Positions 8,014 to 10,483 of a stretch of DNA of 10,483 bases are shown here, piece after piece. The stretch is from Planoprotostelium fungivorum. Taxonomy: Eukaryota > Evosea > Variosea > Cavosteliida > Cavosteliaceae. Within the stretch, counting starts at the first letter, position 1. Each line of letters begins with the position of its first letter. The notes under the pieces were generated by a model. It was not told where the DNA came from and did no database searches. It saw only the letters and a list, made by a program, of their open reading frames with translations. The stretch spans positions 1-10,483 of the forward strand of contig MDYQ01000470.1 of NCBI GenBank assembly GCA_003024175.1. The letters run 5' to 3'. Both the position numbers and the translations under genes were made by a program.

Positions 8014-8199
8014 AAGGACCTGCGAGACAAGTTTACGCCCCTCCAATTTGATGCTTTACATCATGTCTCCTGCTTGTCTCGTAGCGTCTTGCTGGACAAT
8101 TACCCCCGATTGTTTGGACGAGACGCTGCGAGACATCAGCAAGACACATTACCAAGGGGCAAACAAAAGGGGCGTAATCTTGTCTTGCAGGTCCTTACG
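8014..8199. mobile_element. 186-bp MITE with terminal inverted repeats
   Basis: The left end reads AAGGACCTGCGAGACAAG up to TTTACGCCCCT. The right end is its complement with two changes and three extra bases (ACG) at the tip. A second inverted repeat lies inside (8076-8089 GTCTCGTAGCGTCT and 8121-8134). The direct repeat CCGTTCTCT abuts both sides (8005-8013 and 8200-8208) and looks like a target-site duplication. A 9-bp duplication is typical of Mutator-like elements, but an 8-bp reading (hAT-like) cannot be excluded because the ends are uneven. It has no coding capacity; an apparent 66-codon frame here is a by-product. Confidence 0.75.
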
Positions 8200-8208
8200 C
8201 CGTTCTCT
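8200..8208 (+). repeat. Putative target-site duplication, right copy
   Basis: CCGTTCTCT immediately right of the MITE. With the left copy it implies insertion after the surrounding inverted-repeat DNA was in place. Confidence 0.65.
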
Positions 8209-8500
8209 GCTTCAATACAATGACCATTATCCTACCAAAGGTGTCTAACTGTAAGTGCTATCAGTCGTGAGAACCTCGTCTCATCACTTAGACGTAGTTG
8301 GGAAATAAACGGAAAATACACGTCTCTCATTTGCTCCATGTTCTCTCTTTTTTGTCAAGTTGGCGTTGTAAGAGTTCCTCATGCTGAAGTCTATATCCTT
8401 TGAGTTGTTCTTTGGCAATGGAGTCTATGCTGATGCTCATGCTGGTGAGGAGGTGTTATGTTAAAAAGTGTTCAAAAAAATCCGTCCCGTCTTTCTTCAC
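8209..8500. other. Intergenic stretch, no gene supported
   Basis: Apart from the right arm of the 26-bp inverted pair (8342-8367) nothing clear is present. On the minus strand a 35-codon frame opens at an ATG near 8332, but no splice joining it in frame to the remnant at 7844-7948 could be made convincing. Confidence 0.35.
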
Positions 8501-8668
8501 GCCGTGAACTTGAACACGTGATTTGGTTTTTCTGGTTGGTGTCCATGCATTTGGATCACTAATTTTTTTGTCGTGCATATTCCAGTAGTCGGGAGAGAAG
8601 TGATCCATTCTCAATGCACCATTTGACTACCAACCAGAAAAACTGAATCACGTGACCATCTTCACGGC
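8501..8668. repeat. Small foldback with CACGTG in both arms
   Basis: The left arm (8501-8560) and right arm (8599-8668) are imperfect reverse complements. Shared blocks are GCCGTGAA, CACGTGATT, GTTTTTCTGGTTGGT and GGATCACT, and the loop is 38 nt. The size and form suggest a degraded MITE. It ends about 290 bp before the MIT-gene start, so the CACGTG pair could act as a cis element, but there is no direct evidence. Confidence 0.6.
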
Positions 8669-8959
8669 TGGAATAAATTCTACTTCACCTTGATTTTATT
8701 CTTGGCAGAAGATTTTGCTTCTCATAGAGCAGGCAGCAGTGTATGCATTGAATCTCATTCTATGTTCTTTGTTAATTACTGTGCTCTTCCTTTCGTCTGT
8801 CCAGAAACGTTAATTACTGTGTCATCTACACCTCAGCCCATATTTTATCTAAACGATCGGGCTCAGCTTCTGGACTTTCATCGTCTGAGGTCTTCCGTCG
8901 CTTCACCATCTCGATCCTCTCATACCCTTGTAACACCGTCACTTCATTTCCTCACAAAA
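8669..8959 (+). promoter_or_regulatory. 5' leader or promoter region of the MIT-domain gene
   Basis: About 290 bp between the foldback and the chosen ATG, pyrimidine-rich toward its 3' end. The 13-bp direct repeat GTTAATTACTGTG occurs at 8771-8783 and 8809-8821. The frame of the gene stays open back to an ATG at 8690, but the translation there has no domain character, so it is treated as untranslated. No confident core promoter element was identified. Confidence 0.4.
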
Positions 8960-10481
8960 ATGGAGGGAGGCGCTAATAAGGCCAACATGGATCAGACGAC
9001 GCTGATGAAGAGAATAGTGCCGGCTCTTCAATACGCGACACTGGCTGTCGATTTCGATCGGAAAGGAGCTATCTTGGCTGCTATCACAAACTATAAACTG
9101 GCTGTGAGTATGTCGACTTCTAAACAATCGCTCACTCGTGCAAAGACGCGTATATTGGAAAATGAGATGGATAACATGCCCGAAGAAAATCGATCCAAGA
9201 TCGAGACACTGGTGAGTTGTCGACTGCGATGTTCATCTAACCCGAACAGTTACGGCAATACAATGAGAGGATCGATGAACTAGAGAAACAAGTACCTGTG
9301 TCACCTTCGTGAGCCGATGTCATTCGAAGCTTGACTCTGAAAACTTTTATAGCAATAGGATGTCCATCGGTCCCATTCGTCCAGAGTTTACAGAAGAGTC
9401 ATCCAGTGGTGTACGTTACATCTCATCGATTCATCTTCATCTCCGCTCTCATCGCCAACCACCTCTAACGATCGAGCAGGACATGCCAGACAAACCACCG
9501 AGTAATGCTGCCTTACAACCGTTCTGGTTGATGAAGATCTTCTCAAAGACCATCAGTCAAGGTGGTTATCTCACCCCCGACATCTGGCTCTCTCCCACGA
9601 CGTGGTACGTCTTCCATTCTCTCCTCTCCTCTCACCATCATCATCACATCATCTAATCGAATCCGTCTTCTCATCTTGCATCTCTTCGATTCATTCGTAT
9701 TGACGTAGACAAAGGGTCCAATCTGGAAGTAAAAAGAGTATGGGTCTGAGCAGCAAGCAGTCTTGCACGGACAACCTCCTGCAGTACGTCCAGAAGTTAT
9801 CTGAAATCAAGACCGAAGACTCAGACACCATCACGAGGGTGAGGGACCTCTCTCTTCGACTCGCTCACACCTTTGAATAGGAATTAGAAGGCTTCTGCAT
9901 CCAATTAGGAGTCATACAAAACACTCTGTCGAAGGCCTTGGGTTACGTGCCCGAATATTTAGAGGACACACCGAAGAAGGTGAGATGAGGAAAACGAAGA
10001 TAATCGAACCATCTCGGGCGGATCTTTTATTTACTTTTATTTCTGACGCGATGACAGGAGAAGGGTATGAATACCGTATTTAAGAAAGTAGGAGAGAAGA
10101 TCGCCAGAGGTGCAAAAGGAATCAGCGTGGGGCTAAGAGGACAGAAGGCGTGAGTATTAGTTCACTCGTGAATGCAAGGACACTGAACTCTTTTCAGAGA
10201 CGAGACCATACTCCTCTACGTCTCCACTCTCAATGAATTGTTCGATTCCAGTCAAGTTTTGGGTGAGATGATGATGATGAAGATGGTGGACTGATGATGA
10301 GGAAGGTAAATGGATCGAACATTACAATGGTAAATCGAGCACGAGTCTGACGAACAGCTTGAAGAGGATCAGCGAGTTCTATACCGTGGTCATATGTAAC
10401 ATAGTCGTGAAAGATCTCAACTCCCAGATCCGAAAGATGATGAAGAACAATCGAAAAGGTTTGGAGAAGAGCTTCAAGTAG
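8960..10481 (+). CDS. MIT-domain protein, probable ESCRT/endosomal factor (10 exons)
   Basis: Spliced CDS = join(8960..9103, 9146..9211, 9250..9308, 9353..9410, 9480..9604, 9715..9838, 9881..9979, 10058..10149, 10198..10262, 10306..10481), 1008 nt, 335 residues, ending in TAG. Residues about 11-88 form an MIT three-helix domain: helix 1 ALQYATLAVDFD, helix 2 AAITNYKLA, helix 3 LLRQYNERIDELE, with the usual Tyr-x-x-Arg-Ile before the end. MIT domains bind C-terminal tails of ESCRT-III subunits. A linker (90-120) leads to a second region (about 123-335) with FWLMKIF, GGYLTP, a Trp at 151, and several amphipathic helices up to the C-terminus. MIT proteins with a similar C-terminal half occur, as I recall, in fungi and amoebae and are poorly characterised. 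There is no AAA ATPase, kinase or protease domain, so it is not VPS4, ULK3 or a calpain. The start has AAAATGG context. Confidence 0.8.
9104..10305 (+). other. Nine introns of the MIT-domain gene
   Basis: 9104-9145 (42 bp), 9212-9249 (38), 9309-9352 (44), 9411-9479 (69), 9605-9714 (110), 9839-9880 (42), 9980-10057 (78), 10150-10197 (48) and 10263-10305 (43). Donors are mostly GTGAG, with GTACG twice. Several have branch-like CTAAC, CTAAT or CTGAC close to the acceptor. Introns 9104-9145 and 9411-9479 are multiples of three without stops. Removing the first restores the normal spacing of MIT helices 2 and 3. At 9605-9714 the acceptor AAAG at 9711-9714, not the TAG 8 nt earlier, rebuilds a TGG codon; the earlier TAG would create a stop. 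Confidence 0.8.
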
Positions 10482-10483
10482 AG

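Larger units (their letters stand above)
7940..8367. repeat. 26-bp inverted repeat pair enclosing a MITE
   Basis: 7940-7965 (AACGCCAACCTGACAAAA...) and 8342-8367 are reverse complements at 25 of 26 positions. Just inside both arms a CTCTCATTTGC motif also recurs. Inside the pair lies the 186-bp element at 8014-8199, which suggests nested insertion. The pair also covers the splice-acceptor-like sequence of the exon remnant, so the acceptor region exists twice in opposite orientation. On the right copy the AG has become AA. Confidence 0.65.

Noticed and set aside
8048-8248. 66-codon plus-strand ORF
   Set aside because: It lies almost wholly inside the 186-bp MITE and reads through its inverted repeats.
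8690-8959. 90-codon N-terminal extension of the MIT protein from an upstream in-frame ATG
   Set aside because: The translation has no domain character and is rich in Ser, Phe and Thr as expected of a pyrimidine-rich leader. The ATG at 8960 has better context and starts just before the MIT domain.
9598-9740. Apparent frameshift in the MIT gene around exons 5 and 6
   Set aside because: Using the acceptor at 9713-9714 with the donor at 9605 joins TG to G, gives Trp151 and keeps the frame, so no indel is needed.

Overview
The window is nuclear DNA from a eukaryote. Two complete genes, each cut into ten exons by nine very short GT-AG introns (35-110 bp, mostly 35-48), sit at its two ends, and about 6.9 kb of repeats and decayed mobile DNA lies between them. 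The small introns, the compact spacing and the protein types suggest a unicellular eukaryote such as an amoebozoan, an early-branching fungus or a holozoan protist. The sequence alone does not fix the lineage. No prokaryotic, organellar or CRISPR signature was seen.

Layout. (1) 8-2009, minus strand: alanine aminotransferase, 536 residues, with a mitochondrial-type N-terminus and an internal Met that could start a cytosolic form. (2) 2010-2372: its 5' flank, with no gene. (3) 2373-6074: a tandem array of a 768-bp unit in six copies, broken by three single-N assembly gaps. The unit is itself built from older degenerate modules and carries pairs of GCTAA/TTAGC dyads. (4) 6017-6138: a palindrome where the array stops. 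(5) 6175-7649: a 1.47-kb foldback element. Its two arms are 358-bp MITE-like elements in opposite orientation, and its interior holds a decayed ORF. (6) 7844-8367: an exon-like remnant and a pair of 26-bp inverted repeats, with a 186-bp MITE flanked by a 9-bp direct repeat lying between them. (7) 8501-8668: a small foldback whose arms carry CACGTG. (8) 8960-10481, plus strand: a 335-residue MIT-domain protein with a conserved-looking C-terminal region, probably acting with ESCRT-III or endosomal machinery.

The two genes are divergently arranged with their 5' ends facing the repeat block. Nothing in the sequence links them functionally: one is amino-acid metabolism, the other probably membrane traffic. 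Every ORF predicted in the satellite and MITE regions looks like a by-product of the repeats. All exon joins were worked out by hand from splice signals, reading frame and family resemblance, so cDNA would be the test.
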